Of a stretch of 64,000 bases of DNA, positions 33,958-42,915 are shown piece after piece. Each line of letters starts with the position of its first letter. Positions within the stretch are counted from its first letter, which is position 1. Location of the stretch: NCBI RefSeq assembly GCF_021026195.1, contig NZ_JAJNCT010000009.1, forward strand, positions 248,001 through 312,000, read 5' to 3'. A program made the position numbers and the translations under genes. The notes below the pieces were generated by a model. That model did no database searches and was not told the origin of the DNA. It saw nothing but the letters and a program-made list of their open reading frames with translations. This stretch comes from Comamonas koreensis. GTDB taxonomy: Bacteria > Pseudomonadota > Gammaproteobacteria > Burkholderiales > Burkholderiaceae_C.

Positions 33958-34463
33958 GGGGCAACCACGACGCCGTCGGGGTCCATCACCAGGTAGTCCC
34001 CCGGCTGCAGTTGGGCACCGCCCAGCTGTAGCGCCAGCCCCAGCGCGCCGCCGCCGTTGCCAGTCCCCCGCAGCGGCGTGCGACCCAGTGCAAACACCGC
34101 CAGCTCCATGCTGGCCAACGCCTCCGTATCGCGCACCGCGCCATAGACCAGCAGGCCCGCCCAGCCGTTGTCCAGCGCGATGCGCGCCATGCGGTCGCCC
34201 AGCACGGCGACCCGCAGCGAGGCCCCCGCATCGACCACCAGCAAGCGCCCGCCGCCGGCAGTTTCCAAGGTCTGGCGCAGCAAGCCGGCATCTTCGTGGC
34301 AGCGCAAGGTTTGTATACAGCCGCTGGCGGATGCGCGCCCGCCATAGGACTGCCAAGCCACCTCGCAGACCTGGGCGGCGCTGCCCAGTTGGTCGCAAAG
34401 GTCGGAGCTGCGGGTGGGCAGCGACGGTGGCGCGTCGGCTGCTGGGGCCGTTGCCATCGCCAT
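33948..34463 (-). CDS. RraA family protein, HMG/CHA aldolase-like
   Basis: 171 residues. GDRMARIALDNGWAGLLVYGAVRDTEAL carries Arg111-Asp112 and the GDxxA loop used by 4-hydroxy-4-methyl-2-oxoglutarate / 4-carboxy-4-hydroxy-2-oxoadipate aldolases; the same fold includes the RNase E inhibitor RraA. The aldolase reading is preferred because the gene is in an operon with an aconitase-like hydratase and a Bug receptor. Its ATG overlaps the Bug stop (ATGA) and its end overlaps the convergent ligase gene by 10 bp. The N-terminal 15 residues are Ala/Pro-rich and unusual. Confidence 0.8.
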   Translation of the reverse strand: MAMATAPAADAPPSLPTRSSDLCDQLGSAAQVCEVAWQSYGGRASASGCIQTLRCHEDAGLLRQTLETAGGGRLLVVDAGASLRVAVLGDRMARIALDNGWAGLLVYGAVRDTEALASMELAVFALGRTPLRGTGNGGGALGLALQLGGAQLQPGDYLVMDPDGVVVAPQA

Positions 34464-35464
34464 CAGTCGATCCTCGCGCCCGAGAGCTTGACCAGCTTCT
34501 GGTGCTTGGCCAGCTCCTCCTGGAAAAATGCAGGCGCTTGCGCCGGTCCCTTGTCCAGCACCATCAGGCCCTGGCCGGCGATGGCGGTCTGCGCCTCGGT
34601 CGAGGCCAGTGCGGTCTTCATCGCGGCAGCGTACTGGTCGACGATGGGCTTGGGCAGGCCGGCCGGGCCCACCAGCGCGATCCAGGCATCAAAGCTGTAG
34701 CCGGGCACGCCCGCTTCGGCCACGGTGGGCACATCGGGCAGCGCGGCCGAGCGCTGCGTGGTGGACAGCCCAAGGGCACGCAGGGTGCCGGCCTTGATCT
34801 GCGGCAGCGCCTGCGACACCGACACAAAGGCCAGCTGCACCTGCCCGCCCATCAGGTCGGTGATCAGCGGCCCGGTGCCCCGGTAGGGCACATGCTTGAT
34901 GTCGATACCCGTCTCGGCAATCAACAGCTCGCTGGCCAAATGCAAGGTACTGCCATTGCCGGCCGAGCCGTAGTTGAGCGTGCCGGGGTGCGCCTTGGCA
35001 TAGGCACGCAGCTGGGCCAGGTCCGTCACCGGCAGCTTGGCATTCGCCACCAGCACCAACGGCACGGTGGCCAGCACTGCAATCGGCGTGATGTCGCGCA
35101 GGCTGTCGTAGGGAATGGTCGGGTAGATGCCGGGGTTGATCACATGGTTGGACGAGATCATGCCCAGGGTCAGCCCATCCTTGTGCGCCCGCACCACCTG
35201 GGCGGTGCCGGGGATGCCGCCGGCCCCTGCAATGTTTTCGACCACCACGGGGTGCCCGGTACTGCGGCCAAAACCGGGCGCCAGCGCACGGGCTACGGCA
35301 TCGACCGTCGATCCTGCGGCTAGGGGCACGACCATGCGAATGGGCTTGTCTGTACTGGCCAGCTGCGCATGGGCCTGCCAGGGCGCTAGCCACAGGGTGG
35401 CCGCCAGCACAGGCAGCATCGTCAACAAGCGGCGCTTGCTGGCTTGGTTTGCTTTTTTCATCAT
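34463..35464 (-). CDS. Bug/TctC-type periplasmic solute receptor
   Basis: 333 residues. Signal peptide with hydrophobic core MLPVLAATLWLAPWQAHA-Q; mature DKPIRMVVPLAAGSTVDAVARAL, VENIAGAGGIPGT and PTVAEAGVPGYSFDAWIALVGPAG. The loop PLAAGSTVD lacks the GG pair common in the other copies. It lies 21 bp after the aconitase-like gene and is coupled to the aldolase-like gene, so the ligand is presumably a tricarboxylate or hydroxy-dicarboxylate handled by those enzymes. Confidence 0.92.
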   Translation of the reverse strand: MMKKANQASKRRLLTMLPVLAATLWLAPWQAHAQLASTDKPIRMVVPLAAGSTVDAVARALAPGFGRSTGHPVVVENIAGAGGIPGTAQVVRAHKDGLTLGMISSNHVINPGIYPTIPYDSLRDITPIAVLATVPLVLVANAKLPVTDLAQLRAYAKAHPGTLNYGSAGNGSTLHLASELLIAETGIDIKHVPYRGTGPLITDLMGGQVQLAFVSVSQALPQIKAGTLRALGLSTTQRSAALPDVPTVAEAGVPGYSFDAWIALVGPAGLPKPIVDQYAAAMKTALASTEAQTAIAGQGLMVLDKGPAQAPAFFQEELAKHQKLVKLSGARID

Positions 35465-35485
35465 TGTCTCCTGGTCTCTTTTTTT

Positions 35486-37480
35486 TCAGTGGGAAAAGCG
35501 GCGTCTCAACTCCTCAAACGACATGAGCTCACCGGCGATGGCGCTGGCCGCCACGGTGGCGGGGCTGGCCAGCCAGACGCTGCCCGGCCCACCACGGCCG
35601 GGGAAATTGCGGTTGATGGCGCTGACCGTCACCTGGTCGGCACGCTCCGAGCCGCCTGGGCCGCAGTTGCCGCAGGCCCCACACGAGGGCTGCAGCAGGC
35701 GTGCGCCCACGCGCTCAAAGGCATCGAGGTAGCCGGCAGCAGCGCAGTGGTCGCGCACGGCGGTGGTGCCAAACTGCAGGAAGAGCTGCACGCCGGGTGC
35801 CACCTTCAGGCCGCGCTCGGCAGCCCAGTGCAGCACCTGGTGGTAGTGCACAAAATCCTCGCGCTTGCCGGCGGTGCAGGAGCCGCCGTAGGCAATGTCG
35901 ATGCGCAGCGGCGCAGTGATCGATGCCAGCGGCCGGCCATTGCCCGGATCGCCCGGGCTGGCCACCATGGCCGGTACGGCCGCGCAGTCGATGTGGATGG
36001 TCTGCGCATAGTCGGCGCCCGGGTCGCTGTGCATCCAGTCCTCCAGCACCAGCTCGATGCCGCGCCGCTCGCGCAGGAAACGGACGGTTTCGGCATCGGG
36101 CGCGACGATGCCGGTAAAGCCACCCAGCTCGGCCGTCATATTGGTCAAGGTGGCGCGCTCGTCGGTGCCCATCTGGGCAACGGCCGTGCCGCAGAACTCA
36201 AACACCTTGCCGACGCCACCACCGGCGCGGATCAAGGGCTGTGCCAGCAGGTGCAGCACCACATCCTTGGCAGCCACACCAGGCGCCAGCGCACCATCGA
36301 GCACGATGCGCAGGCTTTGCGGCAGGGTCAGGCGCACGGCACCGGTGACAAAGGCATTGGCCATATCGGTGGTGCCCACGCCAAAGGCCACGCAGCCCAG
36401 CGCGCCGCTGTGGGTGGTGTGCGAATCGGTGCCCACCACCAGCTGGCCGGGCAGCGCATGGCGCTCGGTCATCATCGCGTGCGAGATGCCCGCCACATTG
36501 CTGCCGTCATCGCGCAAGGCCTCGTCTTCCGTCAGGGTGCGGTAGCTGTGCAGGCCATAGTCGGCGGCAAAGCTGCGCTGGGCCTGCACCATGCGCTGCA
36601 CATTGGGCACCAGGCCGCCGCGCACATGGGCGGGGCTCTCCTGCACATAGGAGGTGTGGTCCTCGAACACCAGGATCGATGCCGGGTCGTTGAGCGCCAG
36701 CGGGCGGCCCAGGCTGGCATGCAGCATGTGCGCGGCCATGCCCGTGTAGTACTCGTGGATAAAACGCCAGTCGGCCCGCACAAAGGCGCCATCGCCGGCG
36801 ACCGGCTGGGCCGGGGTAACGGCCGTGGCCAGTGCATGCCGAGCGACGATTTTCTCGAACAGGGTGCGCGGCTGGGTGGTCGGTGCGGGCTGCGCTGCGC
36901 TGGCTACATCGGCCACATCCGCCAGATGCGCGCGGCCAAAGGCCAGCAGGCCACCTTGCACCAGGATCGCTGCGGCCAGCGCATCGCGCCCGGCCAGCAG
37001 CTCCTGCCAGGCAATCGCCTCACCCGCAGCAATGCGCGGGATCAGGCTCATATCGGTCGAGGTGATCAGGCCGATGTTGTCGGCGTTCTGCCGGTAGATG
37101 CGCTCAAAGCTCTCGGCAATCACCAGCCGCACGCCGGCCAGCTTTTCAGCCATGGGGCTATGCTCGCGCGAGGAGCCCTTGCCGTAGCGCTTGCCAGCGA
37201 CCACAACCTCGATGCCGCTGCCCCGCATCGCACCGGCTGCAATCGGGAACACACCGCCGGCCTGGAAGCCGCTGTAGGGGTAGTGGCCCAGCGCATCGTC
37301 AAAATGCGTCAGGATCGCGATCGGCGTGATCTCGTCGGTGGAGACATCGTCGCGCAGCGGCTGCGCCGCCGCCAGGGTTAGCTGTTCGCCCGCCAGCACC
37401 TGCTGCACGCAGGCGGGGTTCTGGCTCAGGTACAGAATGCGCTGAGAAAAATGGAGTGCCGTGGGGCGGTTGCTTTGCAT
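35486..37480 (-). CDS. Aconitase/isopropylmalate-isomerase family hydratase with swapped domain order
   Basis: 664 residues. The swivel (LeuD-like) domain is at the N-terminus, with DDVSTDEITPI near 44 and YGKGSSREHSP near 99; the catalytic [4Fe-4S] (LeuC-like) part follows from about residue 205 with VGTDSHTTHSGALG and cluster cysteines at 535 (GGSCTAGKRED) and 600/603 (SCGACGNC), plus Cys606. Aconitase A and IPM isomerases have the reverse order. The enzyme should isomerise or (de)hydrate a 2- or 3-hydroxy tricarboxylate; the substrate is unknown. It follows a LysR gene by 79 bp and precedes a Bug receptor and an RraA-like aldolase. Confidence 0.85.
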   Translation of the reverse strand: MQSNRPTALHFSQRILYLSQNPACVQQVLAGEQLTLAAAQPLRDDVSTDEITPIAILTHFDDALGHYPYSGFQAGGVFPIAAGAMRGSGIEVVVAGKRYGKGSSREHSPMAEKLAGVRLVIAESFERIYRQNADNIGLITSTDMSLIPRIAAGEAIAWQELLAGRDALAAAILVQGGLLAFGRAHLADVADVASAAQPAPTTQPRTLFEKIVARHALATAVTPAQPVAGDGAFVRADWRFIHEYYTGMAAHMLHASLGRPLALNDPASILVFEDHTSYVQESPAHVRGGLVPNVQRMVQAQRSFAADYGLHSYRTLTEDEALRDDGSNVAGISHAMMTERHALPGQLVVGTDSHTTHSGALGCVAFGVGTTDMANAFVTGAVRLTLPQSLRIVLDGALAPGVAAKDVVLHLLAQPLIRAGGGVGKVFEFCGTAVAQMGTDERATLTNMTAELGGFTGIVAPDAETVRFLRERRGIELVLEDWMHSDPGADYAQTIHIDCAAVPAMVASPGDPGNGRPLASITAPLRIDIAYGGSCTAGKREDFVHYHQVLHWAAERGLKVAPGVQLFLQFGTTAVRDHCAAAGYLDAFERVGARLLQPSCGACGNCGPGGSERADQVTVSAINRNFPGRGGPGSVWLASPATVAASAIAGELMSFEELRRRFSH

Positions 37481-37559
37481 GCCCCATCATCGCGATGGCG
37501 CCGCGCAGCCAGAAGCGCTAAGACAGCAAAGGGGATAGCGCAAAAATCGATAACCGGGA

Positions 37560-38486
37560 TTACCCGGGGAGCTGCTCCGCGCCGCCTTGCAGCACCTGCA
37601 GCAGGGCCTGGGTGGTGCGCAGCTGCGGCTGGCGCCGCAAGGCATACAGGTGCAGCTCGCGCTGCGCCCAGGGCTCGGCCAGCGGCCGCAGCACAAAGCC
37701 GGCCGAGCCGCCATAGCCCGCGACTGCGCTTTGCGGCACAACGGCAATACCCAGGCCGGCTTCGACCATGCGGCAGACCGCATCAAAGCTGCTGAGCGAG
37801 ACCTCGGGGTTGAAGCGCTGCTGCAGCGCCTCGGCACGCTCGTGCAGCATGCGGTCCAGCGCGCCACCCTGGTGCACACCGATCAAGGGATGGGCCAGCA
37901 CCTGCGCAAAATCAACGGCGCCGTGCGCAGCCAGCGCATGGCCCGGTGGAATCACCACCTGCAGCGGATCGCTGGCAAAGTACCAGGCATCCAGCCCCGA
38001 GGCCGGTGGCACGGCCACACCAACACCGACATCGGCGCGGTCATCCAGGCAGGCGCGCAGCACCTCGCGGGTATCGGCCTCGTGCAAGGAGATGCGCACA
38101 TGCGGATAGCGCGCGCGGAACTGCGACAGCTTCTCGGGCAGAAAGCCCACCACCGCCGACATATTGGCGTAGAGCCGCACGGTGCCGCGCACCTCGTCGC
38201 CCTGCTCCTGCACCTCGCGCACCAGGCCTTGCAGTTCCTCATCAATCTGCATGCCCCGCTCGAACACCCGGCGACCGGCTTCGGTCAGCACCACGCCGCG
38301 CGGCGAGCGCACCAGCAAGGCCGTGCCAAAGGCATGCTCCAGGTCCGACAGGCGCCGGCTGAGCGCCGATGACGCAATGTGCTCGGTCTCCGCAGCCCGT
38401 GCAATCGAGCCCGAGCGCGCCACGGCGATGAACAGCCGCAGGCTATAGGTGTCCAGGCGTCTGACGGGCGGGCGGTTGGCGGTCAT
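37560..38486 (-). CDS. LysR-type transcriptional regulator
   Basis: 308 residues. Winged HTH at about 12-72 (LRLFIAVARSGSIARAAETE, SALSRRLSDLEHAFGTALLVR) and a periplasmic-binding-like effector domain from about 95 with the usual VGFLPEKLSQFRARYPHV start. It is the first gene, on the same strand, of the aconitase-like/Bug/RraA group and probably its regulator, responding to a pathway intermediate. LysR regulators are more often divergent from their targets, so the tandem layout is mildly unusual. Confidence 0.92.
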   Translation of the reverse strand: MTANRPPVRRLDTYSLRLFIAVARSGSIARAAETEHIASSALSRRLSDLEHAFGTALLVRSPRGVVLTEAGRRVFERGMQIDEELQGLVREVQEQGDEVRGTVRLYANMSAVVGFLPEKLSQFRARYPHVRISLHEADTREVLRACLDDRADVGVGVAVPPASGLDAWYFASDPLQVVIPPGHALAAHGAVDFAQVLAHPLIGVHQGGALDRMLHERAEALQQRFNPEVSLSSFDAVCRMVEAGLGIAVVPQSAVAGYGGSAGFVLRPLAEPWAQRELHLYALRRQPQLRTTQALLQVLQGGAEQLPG

Positions 38487-38582
38487 GGTGGGGGATGGGG
38501 GTGGGCAGCCGCCAAGGATAGCGCGCCAGCACGATTTAGGCGGCGATACCCGAGCGCGCAGCCGCCGTGCGCGCCCGCGCTG

Positions 38583-39413
38583 TCATCGCAATGCGCTAGC
38601 GCTGGCCGGCACGATCTGCTGCATGAAGTCGTTCAGGCTGGCGTGGGACAGCTCGCCCACGCGCTGGCCCTGCAGTTGGCCGTTCGCGTCATAGAACAAG
38701 GTGGTGGGCAGCGCACGGCTGCCAGCGACCTCACCCATGCTGTTGCGCGGGTCGAGCAGCACCTGCCCATCGGGCAGGCCAAAGCCGCGTGCGGCCTTGA
38801 GCACCACCTCGGGTGCTTCCTGCTGGTTCACCCACAGAAACTGCGCCTGCGGGTAGCGCTTTTGCGCCTCCAGCAGCGCGGGCATCTCGCGCACGCAAGG
38901 GGTGCACCAGCTAGCCCAGAGGTTGATCACCACAGGCTTGCCCTTGAACTGGTCGAGCACATGGGTTTTGGCATCCAACGCCACCAGCGACAGCTGCGGC
39001 AAGGCCTTGGCGCTGGAGGAGAACTGATAGACCAGGGCATTGCCACCCAGCCACAGCACCGCAAACAGCGCCGCCGCACCTGCCAGCGGCTGAACCACCG
39101 CCTTTTTGCGCAGCCACAGCCACCAAACGTAAACAACCGTCACCGCCAGCGCCGCCCAGGGCTCCCAGCCCCCATCGCGCACATTGAACAGCGACAGCGG
39201 CTGCGCCAGGTACTCATCGGCATAACGCGCCACAAAGCCCAGGCGCGCCGCGACCAGCGCCAGCAGCGGCAGCAGCCAGGCATGCGGCGTGGTAGACAGT
39301 CCCCGCTGCCGCGCCCAGCGCGCCAACAGCACATCGGCCAGCAGCCATGCCAGCATCAAAATGACCAAACCCCAGGGCAGTGAAAACGGCCCGATCTGCA
39401 AACTTGCGCTCAT
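38583..39413 (-). CDS. TlpA-like thioredoxin fused to a polytopic membrane domain
   Basis: 276 residues. Residues 1-130 hold about four membrane helices with [17 protein letters not shown] resembling part of a prolipoprotein diacylglyceryl-transferase-like domain; residues 140-276 are a TlpA/ResA thioredoxin domain with WASWCTPC (Cys170, Cys173) and the cis-proline segment [11 protein letters not shown]. It should act as a periplasmic thiol-disulfide oxidoreductase, for example in cytochrome c maturation or stress defence. The frame continues to 39455; the ATG at 39413 begins the hydrophobic domain cleanly. It ends 97 bp before the LysR gene. Confidence 0.85.
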   Translation of the reverse strand: MSASLQIGPFSLPWGLVILMLAWLLADVLLARWARQRGLSTTPHAWLLPLLALVAARLGFVARYADEYLAQPLSLFNVRDGGWEPWAALAVTVVYVWWLWLRKKAVVQPLAGAAALFAVLWLGGNALVYQFSSSAKALPQLSLVALDAKTHVLDQFKGKPVVINLWASWCTPCVREMPALLEAQKRYPQAQFLWVNQQEAPEVVLKAARGFGLPDGQVLLDPRNSMGEVAGSRALPTTLFYDANGQLQGQRVGELSHASLNDFMQQIVPASASALR

Positions 39414-39547
39414 CGTTGTATTTTTTAAGGACAGAAGGCGCTGGTGTGGAGGCACACCAGCGGCGAATCTGCTGTCTGAATACCTGGCGCGGCGTTTGGT
39501 TCCATGGCTGGCCCCCGCAGCAGGGGCCAGCCATGGGCCGGTGGGTC

Positions 39548-40987
39548 TTACTGGTCCTCACTCACCAGCTTGATATTGCAGTAAGCCTGCAGCCCTTCAA
39601 TACCGCATTCCGAGCCCCAGCCGCTTTCCTTGACGCCGCCAAAGGGTGCCTCGGCCATGGAGATGTTCAAGGTGTTGATGCCCAGCATGCCGGTTTGTAC
39701 GCCGTTGGAGAGCTGCTGGCGCACGGCGCTGTCCTGCGTGAAGGCATAGGCGGCCAGGCCGTATTGCAGGCGGTTGGCGCGCTTCAAGGCTTCGTCCATG
39801 TCGGCGATGGGATTGATCAGCGCGACGGGGCCAAAGGGCTCCTCGTTCATCAGGCCGGCGTCTTCAGGCAGGTTGCTGATGACGGTGGGCTCCCAGAAGA
39901 AGCCCTTGCCGGGCATGCGCTTGCCGCCGGTGTGCAGGGTGGCGCCCTTCTCTTGCGCATCGGCGATCAGGCGGGTCAGCGCCTCGATGCGGCGCGGATT
40001 GGCCAGCGGGCCCATCTGGCTGCTTTCGTCCAGGCCATTGCCGACCTTGAGCTTCTTGGTGCGCTCGACAAAGGCGCTCACAAAGCTGTCGAACACATCG
40101 CGGTGTACATAGAAGCGCGTGGGCGAGATGCAGACCTGGCCGGCGTTGCGGAACTTGCCGGCGACCAGGGCGTCAGCGGCCTTGTTGATATCGGCATCCT
40201 TCCAGACGATGACCGGCGCATGGCCGCCCAGCTCCAGGGTGGCGCGCTTCATGCTCTTGGCGGCATGCGAGGCCAGCATCTTGCCCACGGCGGTGGAGCC
40301 GGTGAACGAGAACTTGGCTACTTCGGGCTGGTCGAGCAGGTAGCCCGATACCTCGGCGGGCACGCCAAACACCATGTTCAGCACACCGGCGGGCAGGCCG
40401 GCATCGTGCAGCACACGCACCAGCTCCTGGGCGGTGGCGGGGGTTTCCTCGGCGGGCTTGAGCACCAGGGTGCAACCCGCAGCCAGGGCGCCGGCGATCT
40501 TGCGCGCGGGCGTGATGGCGGGGAAGTTCCAGGGCGCAAAGGCGGCGCAGACGCCGACGGGCTCATGGTGCACGGCAATGCGCTGGGTCGGGGTCTTGCC
40601 CGGCACCAGGCGGCCATAGTTGCGGCGGCCTTCTTCGGCGTACCAGTCGTAGGTGTCGGCGGCGGCCAGCACTTCCAGCTTGGCTTCGCGCACGGGCTTG
40701 CCCTGCTCCAGGGTCATGCAGCGGGCGATGTGGTCGGCACGCTCACGGATCAGGCTGGCGGCCTTGCGCAAGATGTCCGAGCGGGCCAGCGGCGAGGTGC
40801 GCTTCCAGCCTTCAAACGCGGCGTTGGCGGCCTGCAGGGCAGCCTGCAGATCGGCCGGGCTGGCATGGGGCAGCTGGCCCAGCGTGGACTCGTCCAGCGG
40901 GTTGATGACGGGCTCGCTCTTGCGGCCGTCGGCGGACAGCCATTGGCCGTTGATAAACAGTTGCAACTGTGGATAAGCTTGGGACAT
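39548..40987 (-). CDS. NAD(P)-dependent succinate-semialdehyde dehydrogenase-type aldehyde dehydrogenase
   Basis: 479 residues. WNFP at the cofactor pocket, [20 protein letters not shown], catalytic Glu in TLELGGHAP, catalytic Cys in GQVCISPTR and [10 protein letters not shown] are present. The closest class is GabD/SSADH, though the CISPTR segment (rather than CVCANR) suggests another semialdehyde. The reading frame extends to 41092, but the ATG at 40987 with GGAG upstream gives the normal N-terminus. It is downstream of an ABC binding protein gene, separated by a strong hairpin. Confidence 0.9.
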   Translation of the reverse strand: MSQAYPQLQLFINGQWLSADGRKSEPVINPLDESTLGQLPHASPADLQAALQAANAAFEGWKRTSPLARSDILRKAASLIRERADHIARCMTLEQGKPVREAKLEVLAAADTYDWYAEEGRRNYGRLVPGKTPTQRIAVHHEPVGVCAAFAPWNFPAITPARKIAGALAAGCTLVLKPAEETPATAQELVRVLHDAGLPAGVLNMVFGVPAEVSGYLLDQPEVAKFSFTGSTAVGKMLASHAAKSMKRATLELGGHAPVIVWKDADINKAADALVAGKFRNAGQVCISPTRFYVHRDVFDSFVSAFVERTKKLKVGNGLDESSQMGPLANPRRIEALTRLIADAQEKGATLHTGGKRMPGKGFFWEPTVISNLPEDAGLMNEEPFGPVALINPIADMDEALKRANRLQYGLAAYAFTQDSAVRQQLSNGVQTGMLGINTLNISMAEAPFGGVKESGWGSECGIEGLQAYCNIKLVSEDQ

Positions 40988-41018
40988 GCTGGGCTCCTGC
41001 AAGGGGGTTTGGAATGCA

Positions 41019-41051
41019 CAACGCGGTCTTTCAGCGCTGAAGACCGCGTTG
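41019..41051. other. Long near-perfect hairpin without a T-run
   Basis: CAACGCGGTCTT...CAGCG pairs with CGCTGAAGACCGCGTTG (17 pairs with one bulged T). It lies 20 bp past the end of the ABC binding protein gene and 31 bp before the aldehyde dehydrogenase start. No T-tract follows on either strand, so it may stabilise the upstream mRNA 3' end or attenuate rather than terminate. Confidence 0.7.
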
Positions 41052-41070
41052 CCTGTGGATAAGTCTGTGG

Positions 41071-42279
41071 TTACTTCTTCACGAAACCACACTTGCCATC
41101 GGCCATGGGCCGGAACGCCTGGTCACCCGGAATGGTGGCCAGCACCTTGTAATAGTCCCAAGGGCCTTTGGATTCCTCGGGCGACTTGACCTGCACCAGG
41201 TAGAGGTCGTGCACCATGCGGCCGTCCTCACGCACATGGCCGTTCTGGCTGAAGAAATCCTCGATCTTGTTGGACTTGAGGTACTTGGTGACGGCGGGGC
41301 CGTCGTCGGTCTTGATCGCGGCCACGGCCTTCAGGTACTGGGTGACGGCCGAGTAGGTGCCGGCATGCACCATCGAGGGCATGGTCTTCTTGCCCATGCG
41401 CTCAAAAAAGCGCTGCGAGAAGGCGCGCGTCTCGGGGGTGCGGTCCCAGTAGAAGGCGGTCGCAAAGGTCAGGCCCTGCGCGGTCTTGAGGCCCAGCGAA
41501 TGCACGTCCTGGATGAACATGAACTGCGGCGCCACGGTCTGCTTTTGCATCAGGCCAAACTGCTTGGCCGACTTGATCGCATTGATGGTGTCATTGCCCG
41601 CGCTCACCAGGGTGACCACCGAGGCCTTGGACTCCTGCGCCTGCAGCACGAAGGACGAGAAATCGCTGGCATTGAGCGGGAAGTTGGTGCGGCCCACGAT
41701 CTTGCCGCCGCCCTTGCTGACGATATTGGTGACCGTCTCGGCGCCAGCCTTGCCGAAGGCATAGTCCACCGCCATGATGTACCAGTCCTTCTTGCCTTTT
41801 TCCAGCATCGCATGGGCCACGCCGCTGGCCATCGCATAGGTGTCGTAGGTGTAGTGGATGCCGGTGGGGATGCAGGCCTCACTGGTCAGTGCGTCCGATG
41901 CGCCGCCCGAGGTCAGCACCAGCTTGTTGCGCTCCTTGGCCAGGTTGTAAACGGCCATCGCGACGGCCGAGTTGTTCAGGTCAACCACCACGTCCACGCC
42001 ATCGGTATCGAACCAGGTGCGTGCGCGGCTGGCGCCGACATCGGCCTTGCCCTGGTGGTCGGCAAACACCACCTCGATCTTCTTGCCCCCGACCGTGCCG
42101 CCAAAGTCCTCCACCGCCATGCGCGCGGCCTCCAGCGAGCCGCGCCCTGCGGTGTCAGCATAGGGGCCGGACATGTCGCTGAGCACGGCAATCTTGACGA
42201 CGTCGTCAGAGATGCCCTGCGCTTGCGCGCCCGTCGTGCAGCATGCGGCCATGGCCAAAGCCAGCGCGGTCATTTTCAT
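41071..42279 (-). CDS. ABC transporter substrate-binding protein (LivK-like)
   Basis: 402 residues. Signal peptide MKMTALALAMAACCTTGAQA-Q, then VKIAVLSDMSGPYADTAGRGSLEAARMAVEDFGG, typical of type I periplasmic receptors for branched-chain amino acids, amides or aromatic acids. No LivHMGF components are nearby, so it must work with a transporter elsewhere. The aldehyde dehydrogenase downstream suggests a shared substrate pathway. It is divergent from the DUF35/thiolase operon with a palindromic site in between. Confidence 0.9.
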   Translation of the reverse strand: MKMTALALAMAACCTTGAQAQGISDDVVKIAVLSDMSGPYADTAGRGSLEAARMAVEDFGGTVGGKKIEVVFADHQGKADVGASRARTWFDTDGVDVVVDLNNSAVAMAVYNLAKERNKLVLTSGGASDALTSEACIPTGIHYTYDTYAMASGVAHAMLEKGKKDWYIMAVDYAFGKAGAETVTNIVSKGGGKIVGRTNFPLNASDFSSFVLQAQESKASVVTLVSAGNDTINAIKSAKQFGLMQKQTVAPQFMFIQDVHSLGLKTAQGLTFATAFYWDRTPETRAFSQRFFERMGKKTMPSMVHAGTYSAVTQYLKAVAAIKTDDGPAVTKYLKSNKIEDFFSQNGHVREDGRMVHDLYLVQVKSPEESKGPWDYYKVLATIPGDQAFRPMADGKCGFVKK

Positions 42280-42385
42280 GGTCTTGTCTCCGGTTTTATA
42301 GAAAGCGTTTGACAGACGATGCTAGAGATTTCTGGCCCCCTGGTTTCTGCATTTGCGAAGCAGCACCTTAGCCTGCGCCAAAGCC

Positions 42386-42408
42386 TAGAAAACCCTGATG
42401 GTTTTCTA
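42386..42408. promoter_or_regulatory. Inverted repeat between divergent operons, candidate operator
   Basis: TAGAAAACC and GGTTTTCTA are perfect 9-bp arms with a 5-bp spacer (CTGAT), in the 255-bp gap between the ABC binding protein gene (minus, from 42279) and the DUF35 gene (plus, from 42535). The arm length and spacing fit a TetR- or IclR-like dimer. The right arm overlaps CTATATC, a possible -10. The regulator is not in the window. Confidence 0.45.
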
Positions 42409-42534
42409 TATCAAACTGCTGTCACCCAGGTTCGTCAAGCGCGGCCAAACCCCCTCTTCGGCAACCAATAATTGCGTGCAGCAGGCAATAGGGCCATGCT
42501 TGACCATCCGCTATCTCCTCAGAAAGATTCCGCA

Positions 42535-42900
42535 ATGACACCCTCGATGTCAAGCCAGTACCAGGCTGCATTGGATACGGGCAGCTTCCAGATTCAGCGC
42601 TGCAAGGCCTGCGCCCAGGCCATCTTCTATCCCCGTGAGCTGTGCCCGCATTGCGGCAGCGATGCGCTGGCCTGGGAGCAACCCAGTGGCAAAGGCACGG
42701 TTTACTCAACCACGGTGATCCGCCGCAAGGCCGAGGCCGGTGGCGACTACAACGTCGCGCTGGTGGACCTGGCAGAAGGCCCGCGCATGATGAGCCGCGT
42801 CGAAGGCATGGCGCCCGCCGATGTGAAGATCGGCATGGCCGTGCAGGCCGAGGTGATCGAGCACAACGGCAAGGGCCTGGTGGTGTTCAAAGCCGCATAA
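42535..42900 (+). CDS. DUF35 zinc-ribbon/OB-fold protein
   Basis: 121 residues. Rubredoxin-like zinc ribbon with CKAC and CPHC (about residues 23-41) followed by an OB-fold (GKGTVYSTTVIRRK). DUF35 proteins form obligate complexes with thiolase-fold proteins in the steroid side-chain aldolases and other CoA-dependent C-C bond enzymes, where the OB-fold helps bind CoA. The thiolase-like partner begins 15 bp downstream. Starts at 42535 or 42547 are both possible. Confidence 0.88.
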   Translation: MTPSMSSQYQAALDTGSFQIQRCKACAQAIFYPRELCPHCGSDALAWEQPSGKGTVYSTTVIRRKAEAGGDYNVALVDLAEGPRMMSRVEGMAPADVKIGMAVQAEVIEHNGKGLVVFKAA

Positions 42901-42915
42901 CAAGAGGGATAAGAC

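Noticed and set aside
35444-37381. Long open frame antisense to the aconitase-like gene
   Set aside because: Same artefact; the minus-strand protein has complete cluster cysteines and swivel motifs.
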